The translations under genes and the position numbers were made by a program. Of a stretch of DNA of 64,000 bases, positions 23,728 through 34,503 are shown piece by piece. Position 1 is the first letter of the stretch. Each line of letters begins with the position of its first letter. The notes under the pieces are model-generated. The model was not told where the DNA came from and did no database searches. It worked only from the letters and a program-made list of their open reading frames with translations. Where the stretch lies: contig NC_077245.1 in NCBI RefSeq assembly GCF_947179165.1, forward strand, positions 24,472,740 through 24,536,739, in the 5' to 3' direction. Source of the stretch: Solanum dulcamara (Eukaryota; Streptophyta; Magnoliopsida; Solanales; Solanaceae).

Positions 23728-26700
23728 TGTAACACCCTGGAATTTTTTTCGCAAAGACTCAAATATTTCTCCACGTGTGCGTAGACTCGAACCGAAGGAC
23801 TTGTAATTTTATATATGAGTTAGGATTAATTCCTAAGTATTTGAAGTGTGCTAGATGTGTTTAGGGGTCATTAGGGATCTCTAGCACCAAACCAAGTCCA
23901 AAGATTTCCAATCGATTAAGTTTTCAGATAAGTTAGTATAAGGGTCAACTTCAAATGACTATATCTCCTAGAATATAATGAACTGGGTAGACCACGACAT
24001 ACCAAATTAAATGTCTTTGAGTCTTTTTTCCAACTCCACCATGATTTCAATTTTTAGAGTTTGGAGTCAAAAGTTATGACCATTTTACTACAAACTAGTA
24101 CTGCAGGAATTTCAGGCTTGGGCGACCACTGCAGGAAATTTAGGCTTGGCGCCCCAGTGGCGCGACGCGCCACTATAGCGCCAAAAAGCAGCCTCAGTAG
24201 TTTGGTCCTTGGCGCGACGCGCCACTATTAGATGTACAGGGTTTTAAGCCTATTTTGGCTTAGCGCTGCAGTGGCGCATCGCACCACTATAGCGCCAGCA
24301 AGATTTTTGCCCTGTTTTCTAGATTTTTGAAGAGGGGCAACTTGGACTTTTTCCCTAATTATATATACCCAACATAGAACATTTTAGGCTCATTTTTTTC
24401 AGCCTCCTCACCTCCAAATAAACCCTAACCTTCACCCTCTTCTCTCAATCATCTCCAAGAAGATTTGCCCTCAAAACATTCAAGGATTCAAGCTTTCCAT
24501 TGAAGACCCAACAACAAGGTTTCTTCAAAATCTACTCCAAGGTATGTAAGGCTAACTTAAAATATGGATTGAGTTCTTCCATATGGTCCATAGATGTGTT
24601 GGATGAAGATTGTGAAATGTTTGAAACTTCTATGAAGATTTTCTTGAATTTTCCTAAACTATAGAATATTCTTTTTTTATATTATTAATTGAATGATGAT
24701 TTTCATGACTTGAATAACTAAATAGTTATATTTCATATTATTTACTACAAATGAATTGTTGTATATAAATTCATAGGTATTGATGGTGTTCTTGAGTTGA
24801 GTTTTGTTGAGAGTATGGATTCATGTATTCATTCACATGATTCCAAAATGAGATTTCTTCTTTTGGTCATAATTTGTCTTGAGTTGGAGATGGATGGTTG
24901 GTGTATATGTATTGATTGGAATGAAAAGAATGAATTGAAATAGTTTATAAATGATGATGTTTGATGATGATGTGAATGAAGAGGTTATGTTGATGTGGAT
25001 GTTGTGTGATGAAGTAGATTGGAGTTTAATGTGATTATGTGATATGCGATTTGCACAATTTGATTTGATTGGAGTCTTATGAGCATTTTGAAAATAAATG
25101 ATCTTTTGAAAAGGAGTTTTAAATAAATGATTGTGAGCATTTTCGCATAAACTACTTATACACTATTTTGAATTTTAAAGAATGATTATTTTTATCTTTG
25201 ATTTAAAAAGGAGTTTAAGTCTGAGTTGAGTTTGAGGAACCTCTAAATTATAGTTTTTGAACATGAATATTTTGAGTATAAATGAGTTGAGTATTTTTAC
25301 ATTAAAATATCTATTTTGAGTTTGAGTTGAGGAGTTGGAATTATATTTTAAATGCATAATATTTTCTACATCCATTGAGTTGAGATGGAATCAAATTTGA
25401 AGAGAAGAGTTTGATGATTGAGATGAGTTGATTTGAAAGAAGGTCCAATGAGACTAGATTGATTAAGTTTTGAAAAGAGTCCAATGAGACTAAATGAGTT
25501 GATTTGAAATTAAGTCCTAAGAGACTAAATGAGTATTTTAAATATTTTACTCACTAAATAGCTATGTGTGTATTGAGTCTTGGGAGGAGTATTGAGCACC
25601 GAATTGGGTAAGAGTATAGTCCATACTCGAATCCCATAAACTACGCCGCCAACGTAGGAAGGGATTGTACCGTGTCAGATGTTTCCTTATTTCATTGTCC
25701 TGAAATGATAGGACTTGATTGATTGACGGATCCATGATTGGTTTGAGTCGTTCATACCCTGAAAAGTATGAATGAATGGAGCAATGACATGACTCATTGG
25801 GCATTACCTATATATAGGTGGTGGGATTGTTGTCGGTTAGAGAAACTCCCAAATTGAGTGGATGGTGCATGATATGATTGGTTTGATTATGATTGTAGAT
25901 GATTGAGTTGAATCATAAAACATTGCATAATTTAATTTGCATATTTATTGAGTTGAGTCCTTTGAATTGATTGTCAAGTTGATTGTATATGATCGGATTG
26001 GATTAGATGATAGGTGATTGGATTGTGTACGATTGGATCGGATTAGATGATGTGTGATGGATTGGATTAGGTGATATGTGATTGGATTGAATAGAATCGT
26101 ATATGATTGGAGTTGAACTGTATTGTACATGATTGGATTGGATTGGATTGTATGGTGTGTGATTGGTCGTTGTCTAAAATGTATTCTTACTTTAGACTTA
26201 TGATACTTTGATTGAGTCTCTCTTATTTTTCTGAAGTGAGATATTCGAACCAACGTTATTCTTCCTTGAGGTATGTTTTATTCTGCCATATTACATACTC
26301 GTACATTCCATGTACTGACGTCCATTTGGACCTGCATCATTTCATGATGCAGTGACAGGTTTAAGAGATCGTCCATAGGAGCACCATCGAGGATCTATTC
26401 ATACTCAGCGTATTAGTGAGTCCTCCCCTATATTCGGAGGACACCATTTATGTTATTCTTGCATCGAGTTAGCCTTTTTCATTTTTGATTTGAGGTAGCC
26501 ATGAACATGTCATTAGCACCAATTATATAGTAGTGATAGAGGCTTCATAGACTAGATAGTGATGGGTCGATTGAGTATTTTAATTTCTTGAATTATTTTT
26601 GTCAAACTATTTTTATGACAAAGATTAGAGTTTGATTTGTTGGCCAATGGCCTTTCTTTCTTGAGTTAGATCGTTGATTTGGATTGCCCACCAAATTATT

Positions 26701-26830
26701 TCTTTATTTTAAACTTTTCGCTGGTTCATTGATATTGAATAGATGTGTGATTGGACCAAGTGGTTCGCTTGGGGACCAGAAATGGTCTTCGAGTGCCGGT
26801 CACGTCTAGGGTATCCCCCGGGGCGTGACA
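23728..26830 (+). mobile_element. Complete solo LTR, family 1 (3.1 kb)
   Basis: It starts TGTAACACCC and ends CGGGGCGTGACA, with CATAT on both sides and no internal region or second LTR. It is therefore a solo LTR left by recombination between two LTRs. It splits the Athila-A frame between protease and RT. A TATA-like TTATATATACC at 24359-24369 with CAAC downstream supports plus orientation. GC-rich palindromes lie 140-200 bases upstream of it. The other family-1 copies are 1-1954 and, inverted, 36843-37731. Confidence 0.92.
24157..24300 (+). promoter_or_regulatory. GC palindrome array upstream of LTR TATA box
   Basis: GTGGCGCGACGCGCCAC (24157-24173) is a perfect 8-bp inverted repeat around one A. 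TGGCGCGACGCGCCA (24210-24224) repeats its core. A degenerate third copy, GTGGCGCATCGCACCAC, follows at 24271-24287. Each is followed by TATAGCGCC or a shortened form. The array ends about 60 bases before the TATA-like sequence at 24359. A promoter role is inferred from position only. Confidence 0.6.
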
Positions 26831-26835
26831 CATAT
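26831..26835. repeat. Right TSD of solo LTR (CATAT)
   Basis: Matches 23723-23727. Confidence 0.9.
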
Positions 26836-27450
26836 CCTTGGGATGCTTCATTGATTTACACACATTAAACATCACTCCTCATTATTAAATATGAAAGTAA
26901 GCTCACAGCTTTCTATATCTACTAGTGCTCTGCCTATGGCCAAAAATAGCCTTCCCAAAATTATGGAAACCTCAATATCAACCTCACAGTCCAGAATGAC
27001 AAAGTCGGCTGGAAAGATGAACCTATCAACTCTTACCAACACATCACAGAGAATTCCTATGAGCCTTTTGACTGATTGGTCTACCATAAACAATCTCATT
27101 ATAGTCTCTTTGGGGGCTCCCAAGCCCAAATGCCTGTAGATAACTAGTGGCATAGGATTTATACTAGCTCCCAGATCACATAATGCCCTGGCAAAGTTAA
27201 ATGCACCAATTGTGCTTGGAATGGTAAACATGACTAGATCTTCTTTTTGTAGAAATAACACTACAATGAAGTAGATCGTTTTCTTCCATGAAGCTTACCG
27301 TTCTCTTTTTTGTGACCAGGTCATTCATAAACTTAGCATATCCGGGCATCTTCTCTAATGCATCCAGTAAAGGAATATTCAATGAGAGCCCTTAAGCATC
27401 GATATGAACTTCAAGAACATACCATCTTCAAATTTTTTTTCAACCTTTGT
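26836..27450 (-). pseudogene. Athila-A protease region
   Basis: The minus strand reads IPSTIGAFNFARALCDLGAS then INPMPLVIYRHLGLG, the retropepsin-like domain of Athila/Tat elements with Asp in DLGAS. An ILGRLFLAIGRALVD segment follows. It stays open for about 130 codons (26872-27261), one of the better preserved pieces of the element. It is cut on its 3' side by the solo LTR. Confidence 0.88.
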
Positions 27451-29265
27451 GGGAATGGTGGAGGTGGTTTAGGAATTGGTGTCAATGGATGCAACACCTC
27501 TTCTTGTAACTTCTCTTTAACCTTTTTAGTAACCTTTGGATCAACTTCCACTTTCTCATACCCATCATTATCAACTCAAACCTCATTTCTAACTTCATTA
27601 TTGACATGCTCATTAGTTTTAGATTCGACATTTCTTTTCTTCTCAATACTTGGTATTAGTCTTGGCAGTGTTTTCCACTCCTAGTGGTCATGGCCATGCA
27701 TTGTGCGTCCTTTCTTAGGTTCTGAACAGTATCACTGGGAAGTGTGTCATTCTTCCTCTGATTCAAGGTAGTTGATAATTGTCCCATCTGATGCTCCAAC
27801 TATTTGATAGATGTGGAGTGTGAATCCACTAACTGACTCATGTTAGACATGCCACCTTTAATCATTTTTACACCAGCTTTCGTAGATTCCACCTTTTGAA
27901 GCACCTTAGCCAGCATCTTTTCTATTCTTGAACTAGATATTCTATTTCCAACTCAATCTATGACTTTAGGAGGCACATATACACCGCTTCAATCCTATTT
28001 GAAGTTATCCTTGTTCTACAAGTTCCCTTGATCACGCCTTGTCATAATATCCATCATTCTAATAGTTTCGACCTTGGTTTCCCAATTGTAATTTCGGAAC
28101 CCCCGGTTGTTCAAATATTTTTCTTCCTCATAGTAATCGAAATCTGGATCATCATATGGACTTGAAGCCTTACTGCATTTACCTTCTCAGCACCTCCAAC
28201 TAGTAGGCATTTGGTCACCAAATCTTTCTGAGTTTTAATATGGGCCATGTCCTGATCTCGCTCTTCTTCTCTCCTTCTTTACCCTGCTAAAATCTCAAAG
28301 TATAACTAATCCCTCCAAATGTGGATTCTCTTATTTTCCAGGCTCTTTTATTCTTTGAGACCTTATGTAATATAACGGTACCTTCAAAGTTTTGGACATG
28401 AATGATCCTTAAAAGATTGCATCAAGAACAGGTTTAGTCACAAAGTTACATGATCTATAGAAAATTTCCATAAGATGATATCCAGAGCAGCTAAGAAAAA
28501 AAAAGGGGTTGAACCCGGCGTTGGCGCAGCACAAACATGCCTGACTGAGAAAGAACCAACAGCCTTGTTCCGAGAGTCTAAAGAACCCTCTCTAACAAAA
28601 CAATCTTCTGTTAGCTTGTGGTTTAGACACTTCTTCAGCTTTTATCTAAATCTCAACCAAGAATCATGCAATGCTTCATTTGGTAACTACTTGTGGCCAT
28701 TAATCTCATGCTTCAACTGAAACTTCTTAGAGGACGGTAAGAACTTTTCCAGAAATGCTTCTCTCAGATCCCTTCAAGTGGTGATGGAATTGTGTGGTAG
28801 CTCATTCAACTACTTTATTTCATCCCCAGATAGAGACAATGGGAACAATCTCAGTCGAATTGTTGTTTAGTTGACCCTAGGAATCATAGAAAATTTATAT
28901 GTGGCTACGAAGTTCATTGGATGTTGATTTGGATCATCTCCAGCTACTCCTCTAAACAATATTTTCAAGTTTAGAAGCTGAAGCATAGTACTCGTTCTGG
29001 TGAAATTCACGCCTGGTGGTAATGGTGGAATAACGATAACCTCGGTGGCTCCGACTTCATCCATATCTGGATCATTATCATCCAAAGCAAAATAAATGGG
29101 TAGTTGACCTCTACCCCTCAACGCTGGTTGACGATGTTTGGGAGCTAACCCATATTCTATGTCTTTTTGTTCATCTCCCAAATTATCATTATTACCATTG
29201 TTAGCCCTGGCCTGAACCTCAATAAGTTCTCTCAGTCTCAACGTTTCACGCTCTTGTGTATTCAT
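27451..29265 (-). pseudogene. Athila-A gag (decayed)
   Basis: A minus-strand ATG at 29265 opens MNTQERETLRLRELIEVQAR and stays open for 132 codons to 28867, reaching the start of the retrotransposon gag domain (LFRGVAGDDPNQHPMNF). After a stop the domain continues (TTIRLRLFPLSLSGDE; LNELPHNSITT). Further pieces lie downstream, including AQCMAMTTRSGK near 27660-27700, which is typical of the gag-protease linker of Athila gag. Many stops break it. A Lys-rich, low-complexity segment follows towards the protease. Confidence 0.85.
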
Positions 29266-29428
29266 TTTGTGAATCGATTTTTAAAGAACAGGATCATAAG
29301 TAATCATTGGTTCACCCTTAATTCGGGTATTTGACATGCACTAATATGTACCCTTTAGAAACAAAAAAAATTACAAAATAGGACTACAAACTGAAATAAC
29401 TTCTAATAGAGTATTTCAAAGTCGTATT

Positions 29429-29445
29429 CCCTGGCAACTGCACCA
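29429..29445 (-). other. Athila-A primer-binding site (tRNA-Asp)
   Basis: CCCTGGCAACTGCACCA on the plus strand matches the 3' end of plant tRNA-Asp (CCCCGGCAACGGCGCCA) at 14 of 17 positions. It lies five bases from the LTR edge at 29451. Confidence 0.85.
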
Positions 29446-29450
29446 AAATG

Positions 29451-30911
29451 TGATACTCCCAAACTTACTTCTTAATTAACAAGTATAAAGCGACCGTCGT
29501 CAAATAAAGAACCCAACTAGGTTGGGGTCGATCTCACAGGGAATGCGAAGGAAATATGTCGACTAGCACTTATGTTCAGTTGTAGTCAATATTTTCCAAG
29601 AGTAAAAATACATAAAGTAAATTGGGTGTTTTCGTTTATTTCAGTAATTAGTAACACTATTCGTAATAACATTATAAAACAGACTTAAGTTGTAAATAAT
29701 ATGAGAAAGTAGTTAGGACTGTGTCCCCCATGACATTTAACTCATTAAGCATATCGTATTAGTAATCATGTATCAATGTGTAACATGGAAAATCTAACAA
29801 ATTGTGGACACCTAAACGCCTTCCGGACCTACTAGATGAATTTCACTCTTCACCACCCGAACTCAGAGTGTATCACTAACTAATCCTTGCTTTTGACCTC
29901 AGAAGACTATTCCCTTTCGGCCTCAAGTCCTTAGACGAAGGTTTGTAACTTCAAATCTCTATTGTAGTTATCTTTTCCTAATCACTACCCCTCTCCCAAG
30001 AAAGTATTGAGTTTAGGTGTGTTCTAACGTGTGCACTCGTTAAAATAAATCAAAACAAAGATAACAACAATGCATGCTAATAATTTGATTTAGAACAACT
30101 TATACTTGACCTACTTTATTATTTCGTCATGGTACCTACAACCCTAGTTGTGAAGATTTTCCACTCATGATCGCGAGAAAAGTATCACAAATTTGTGTAG
30201 AATTCATATAACAAATACATACGAAAATTAAGTAATTAATCTAAAAACAATGCAAGAACAACAAATCAAGAAGAGAGTAATAATTTTTATCTTGTCACAA
30301 ATACTTGAAATATTATTTACAAAAGTCCAATTATGAGTTAAGAATGTGTAATAATAATAATAAATCCTAACATGTACTATTTATAGACATAAAATGAATC
30401 CTAAAAAAAATAGAAATACTTAAGTAGGCACTGGTTCACGGTTGACATTCATGGTTCATAAAGGTACCCGTAAACTTTGACTTAGACTCACAACGGGCTC
30501 TTGCATCTCCTTTCCACAGGCATCTTTACACGCTATACAAGTCTTCACGGACCGTGGAGGGTCTCGTATTGATCCCTTCATGTTTCCTGCACTGCCTCTC
30601 ATGGACCACATTACAGACCATACAAACTTTCACGATCCGCATAGGGTGTCGTGTCATTTGCCTTAGCCTTTTTTCTTGAACTTCTCGGTACTCTTTTCAT
30701 GGGCAAGTCCACGGACCGTACAATCTTAAAAGGTCTGTATAAGGTCTCGTGGACTGCCCCTCAGCTTCATTTCTTCAAATTTTTTCCTCCAAGTGCCTTG
30801 ACTTCATTACCCTGCACATTTACACAAAACCATATCTACATAAACTTGCACAAAACTTGCGATAATTCATTATTTTGAGTATCGATAGTGCCATAAATTC
30901 ACAGCACATCA
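29451..30911 (-). repeat. Athila-A 5' LTR
   Basis: It runs from TGATACTCCC to GCACATCA on the plus strand, 1,461 bp, and pairs with 14490-16012. On the minus strand a TATA box (CTATAAATA) lies at 30378-30386. A perfect inverted repeat, CACGGACCGTG, lies at 30546-30556, with related ACGGACCGT copies (about 30712-30720) farther into U3, all upstream of the TATA box. Confidence 0.92.
30378..30388 (-). promoter_or_regulatory. TATA box of the Athila-A 5' LTR
   Basis: GTCTATAAATA on the minus strand. The same word occurs at the matching place in the other Athila-A LTR (about 15412-15422) and in the Athila-B LTR (61456-61466), so it is conserved across both elements. Confidence 0.65.
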
Positions 30912-30916
30912 ATGGC

Positions 30917-31302
30917 ACCTGTGCTTAACTCAACCGCTAAAGCTAGTTCATGAGGGGAGGATTGCACAAGTTCATACAAGCAAACTATCAATTCATTCTT
31001 CAACCAATGTGCGAATTTTTACCCACACTAACACCCCCCCCCCCCCCCCCCCCCCACACCCAGGCCCAATTGAGGAGTGGACCGGAAGTCCAAACGAGGA
31101 TGAACCTAGCTCAGATATCATATTATTTAAAATATAGGAATAGAAGAACTTGTATTTCACTATATTCAAAAGTAGATGTATATATACAATACTAGGGGTT
31201 CTATCAAAGGTTAAGTAAATATCCTACACATCTCTTCTATGATTTAGCTAGCTATATAAGGCAAGAAAATATATTTAGAATATCCTGTAATATTCTGTAA
31301 CA
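30917..31302 (-). mobile_element. Copia 5' LTR, main part
   Basis: The sequence continues from 14489 after removal of Athila-A and one TSD copy. The plus strand ends CTGTAACA, so the LTR would start TGTTACAG on the minus strand, giving about 394 bp in total. It contains a run of 22 C's (31034-31055) and a TATA-like TTATATAG on the minus strand near 31250-31258. The outer end is inferred from the TG/CA rule, since the other LTR lies outside the window. Confidence 0.65.
31034..31055. repeat. Poly(C) run of 22
   Basis: An uninterrupted C homopolymer inside the Copia LTR, flanked by CACA and ACACCC. Its exact length is likely to vary between individuals and sequencing methods. Confidence 0.9.
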
Positions 31303-31986
31303 AACACCAATGTAATAAACACTAAGATGAGTGTTGCGACTTTCTCAACTCAATAATAAACAACAGAGAGAACAAACTAATAAGCTTGATTCACACGTAA
31401 ATGAGCAATTACAATATGAAAAACACCAACAATAACAGTAACGATAAAGGATAAGGTGATAAGGGGACTAAGAGAGAATTGAGAATGAGAAGCACAACCT
31501 TTGTCTAAGCATAATCACAATACGCATTCATCTATTTTGTTATCATAAGTCCCTATTTATCAACCCAATTCCGCACATAGCCACTTAATCTGTTGTTGGT
31601 CTAGGCCAAATCATAACACAATGTCTATCTTAGAATTTTTTTTGGTAGCTAAGTAAGATGTTGATATGTTGACTAAAATAATTGCTAATTAGAAATTGAC
31701 TCTACCGGCCTCACGGTAGAAACACTGTCACCTCCATATTTGCTTTTCTAACAATTTCTTTAATAAACCAAATCGCTCCGTGAAATACAGCAAAATACAA
31801 CATGAAGGGAAAAAATTTAAATACTAATATACTTAAATCTGAACCAAGCCTAACCAAATTATCAATTGAGTTTTAAAAGATTCTATATGCTATTATTTTA
31901 AGGTTGTTAATTTTTTTTCCTCCCTCTTCAAACCAATGCAAAACATTTACTTCACAAAACAATAATTGAGATTTTTTGTTTTACTT
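31303..31986. other. Unassigned sequence between Copia LTR and TIR element
   Basis: AT-rich and without a supported gene. It contains CAATAATAAACAACAGAGAG and a CTCTACCGGCCTCACGGTAG imperfect inverted repeat (about 31700-31722). It may be host intergenic DNA or the remains of an older element. Confidence 0.4.
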
Positions 31987-33233
31987 TCACGGTGTGTTTG
32001 GTATGAAGAAAATGTTTTCCATGAAAAATGTTTTCCTACAAAATGTTTTCTTGAAAAACAAGTTGGTAGAAAACTTATAAAGATATTTTTCGAAAAATAT
32101 TTTCTATTGTTTGGTTGGTGAATGAAAATATTTTTTCAGAAGATATTATCTTTTATTTTTGGCTAAAGAATAAAAAATATCTTTTAGCAAAATATTTCTG
32201 ACATGGAAATCAACCTCAGTAATCGATTCAGGACCTGATCCCAACACTGAAATTGGGACCCTACCTTGATAATCGATTCAACATTCAACCCTGAGATCCG
32301 ATCCAGAACCTGATCCCAACATCCAAACCTACACATGATTGGTCAATTTAGGATCCAACCCTGACACTCAAATGGGTACCCGACTTTCAAACCAAGATTC
32401 AATTCCGAAACCCGATGCGAGACCTAATTTTTAAATCGGGACCTAACTCAACTTCCGACTCAAGATTCGACTTCCAAATGTAGACTGGATATCGAATTTC
32501 AAATCGAAATACGACCACACCCAACTTCCGATCGAATTTTCAAATCAAAATTTGATTTTTTTAAAAAATATTTTTTCTTGGGAGAGGGCTGGGAGCTGGT
32601 TTGGGGGGGGGGGATCGAGATAGGGATGGTGTAATAAAATAAAATAATTAAAATTTAAAATATTTTTCAGAAATAACTTTTAATCTTTTTTTTTGGGGGG
32701 GGGGGGAGGGGGGAGTGGGGGGGGGGGGGGTCTGGTAGGGGGATCTGGAAGCGGTGTGGTAAAAAAAATTTAAAATTTAAAATTTAAAATAATTTTCAAA
32801 AATATTTTTTTTTGTCGGGTTGGGGGGCTGGTGGGGATCGGGGTAGGGGATGGGGTAAAAAAATAAAAACTTTGAAATACTTTTTAAATAATTTTTAATT
32901 TTTTTTGTGGGGGGTGGGTGGGGGTGGGGGGGAGGGGGGCATAGGGGAGTTGGCAAAAAAAATTCAAATTTTTCAATTTATTTTAAATTTATTTTTTGTT
33001 GAGGGGGAGGGTTTGGGCAGGGACGGGATAAGAAAAAAACATTGTAATTTGAGGTTAGATGAGAGTTTTAGAAAATATTTTTCTTAGTTTTGCGAGGCAA
33101 ATTATTTTTCTTAAATTTAAGGAAAATAAGTTGATTTAGAAAATATTTTTCAAAACATTTAAGCCATCAAATATGAGAAAATTGAAAAATATTTTCCAAA
33201 AAATTATTTTTCTTCGTACCAAAAACACCCTCA
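31987..33233. mobile_element. Non-autonomous TIR/fold-back element with TCA duplication
   Basis: The left end, CGGTGTGTTTGGTATGAAG (31990-32008), is matched in reverse by the right end (GGGTGTTTTTGGTACGAAG, ending at 33230). The 3-mer TCA flanks both sides (31987-31989 and 33231-33233). The outer 170-200 bases on each side are loosely inverted copies full of AAAATATTTTTC. The centre holds a GACC/CCAAC-rich block (about 32210-32500) and G-rich tandem repeats. A 3-bp duplication fits a PIF/Harbinger-like MITE, but the superfamily is uncertain. No transposase is present. It ends about 540 bases before the start codon of the gene at 33775. Confidence 0.72.
32570..33030 (+). repeat. G-rich/AT-rich tandem repeat, about 5 units
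   Basis: Units of roughly 90-120 bp, each a G-run block (starting near 32580, 32693, 32815, 32908 and 33000) followed by an AAAATTTAAAATTT-type block. The G blocks contain several G-tracts of three or more, enough in principle for intramolecular G-quadruplexes. G-runs at 32693-32731 are almost continuous. Confidence 0.75.
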
Positions 33234-33653
33234 ATATAGTCTATGGGCCAAGTACTTCAAAAATGGATCACATAAAATTGTGCATTAAGGGTAACCAGCA
33301 AGTCTTTTTATAATTTTAGTGATGGTGTGAGTTCAATTCTCATTACCCTTTTCCTTTCCCGTCCACAATGTAAAAATGGAATTTAAAAAGAAAGAAAGAA
33401 CACATAACTACAAGTCCTACTTCTACAATCCTGATTTTAATGCAAGCTTTAAACATTTTTAAAAAAGGTGATTCATGTGATTCCTCCCCTTGGTCCTTTT
33501 TTTACTCAGATCCATCCTTTGCAATAATGCAATGGGGTCATTTAATATGTCTCTTTTCCATTATTATTTTTCCAAAGTCTATTGAGCGTGCAAATTGGCC
33601 TCCCATCACCACCACAAAAAAAAAAAAAAATTGAAACAAAAAGAAGCCCTCAT

Positions 33654-33661
33654 TATATATA
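33654..33661 (+). promoter_or_regulatory. TATA box of the 198-aa gene
   Basis: TATATATA lies 114 bases upstream of the start codon at 33775, leaving room for a leader of about 80-90 bases rich in CTT/TTC, which is common in plant 5' UTRs. Confidence 0.55.
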
Positions 33662-33774
33662 CACATTAGGAAAGAGAAAAATAAACATAGTAAAGACAAC
33701 AACATTAAAGAAAAAGAAAAGACAGTACTCCCTTCTTTCTTCCTCCTTTTGCTCTTTTCATCTGAAGAATCTCA

Positions 33775-34371
33775 ATGGCTGCTTCTCCTAATACTAGAAC
33801 TCCAAGATATGGTCAAAGAGCCACCAAATTTTCAACCCCAATTTTCAATCTTTCTTCTTCACCTTCTCCTTCTTTACATGGTCAAGATTCCCCTTTTAGC
33901 GCTTTTCAATTCTCTAAAAAGGGCGTGCCATTTTCTTGGGAGCACATTCCTGGAATTCCAAAGCAACAAATTTCAAGGAAAAATAGCTCTTCTTTAAGCC
34001 AACTACTTCCATTGCCACCACCAGCTAGAAATCCTTCAAATTCAGCCAAGAAAATACAAAGGTTTCGCGACGAATTTTCTCCAAGAAAGAGTACTGCTAG
34101 TGAAGGTTTCAAGAAAGATCCCTTTTTTGCAGCATTTGTGGAGTGTTCCAAGGATCATCAAGAACGTCATGAGAATTTTAGTAATATGTGGAAGAGTACT
34201 ACTTCTTCTTCAAAGGTAATGGCATCATCAACAAGAAGTTTAAGTGACAAATTTGGATTCATAAACATGTATGCATCTTGTAAAAGAACTTGTACTGTTT
34301 CAGAGTCCATTGTTCATCTTCCAAGATCAAGAAATTATGATCTCCTTAGAACTCGTCGACCAAGCCGATAA
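33775..34371 (+). CDS. DUF688-like plant protein, 198 aa, single exon
   Basis: This is the only clearly intact host gene in the window. The frame is uninterrupted from ATG (33775, followed by GCT) to TAA. The protein is basic and Ser/Pro-rich. It has KKGVPFSWEHIPGIPK at residues 48-63, a VPF-x-WE-x-x-PG motif that I associate with plant DUF688-type proteins, and KKDPFFAAFVECSK at 113-126, a second motif I recall from the same group. There is a Pro-rich LLPLPPPARNP segment at 77-87 and a basic C-terminus (LLRTRRPSR). No signal peptide or membrane segment is seen. The molecular function of this group is unknown to me; nuclear or cytosolic location is a guess from its basic composition. TE-derived sequences flank it on both sides. 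Confidence 0.85.
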   Translation: MAASPNTRTPRYGQRATKFSTPIFNLSSSPSPSLHGQDSPFSAFQFSKKGVPFSWEHIPGIPKQQISRKNSSSLSQLLPLPPPARNPSNSAKKIQRFRDEFSPRKSTASEGFKKDPFFAAFVECSKDHQERHENFSNMWKSTTSSSKVMASSTRSLSDKFGFINMYASCKRTCTVSESIVHLPRSRNYDLLRTRRPSR

Positions 34372-34495
34372 AAAAAAAAGTCACTCAAGTTTGGTGTTCA
34401 AATTATAATTGGAATATTCTTTAACTTGTTTGAGATTTAGACGTAATTAATGTTATTGTATGTTATTTTTTTCAAACTTTTTTATGCTTACATAT

Positions 34496-34503
34496 CTTAG
34501 AAG
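34496..34503. repeat. Left TSD of hAT-type element (CTTAGAAG)
   Basis: Eight bases, repeated exactly at 35141-35148. Confidence 0.93.

Larger units (their letters stand above)
14490..30911 (-). mobile_element. Athila-A: near-complete Athila-type Gypsy element
   Basis: The element spans 16.4 kb, or about 13.3 kb without the solo LTR inside it. It is flanked by the direct repeat ATGGC (14485-14489 and 30912-30916). Both LTRs are present, with 5'-TG...CA-3' ends. On the minus strand the order is 5' LTR, tRNA-Asp PBS, gag, protease, RT, RNase H, integrase, a spacer, an extra ORF, a second spacer and the 3' LTR. Large size, long LTRs, a tRNA-Asp primer and an extra ORF 3' of pol are typical of the Athila/Tat branch. 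All ORFs are broken, and the two LTRs differ visibly, which suggests an old insertion. Confidence 0.93.
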
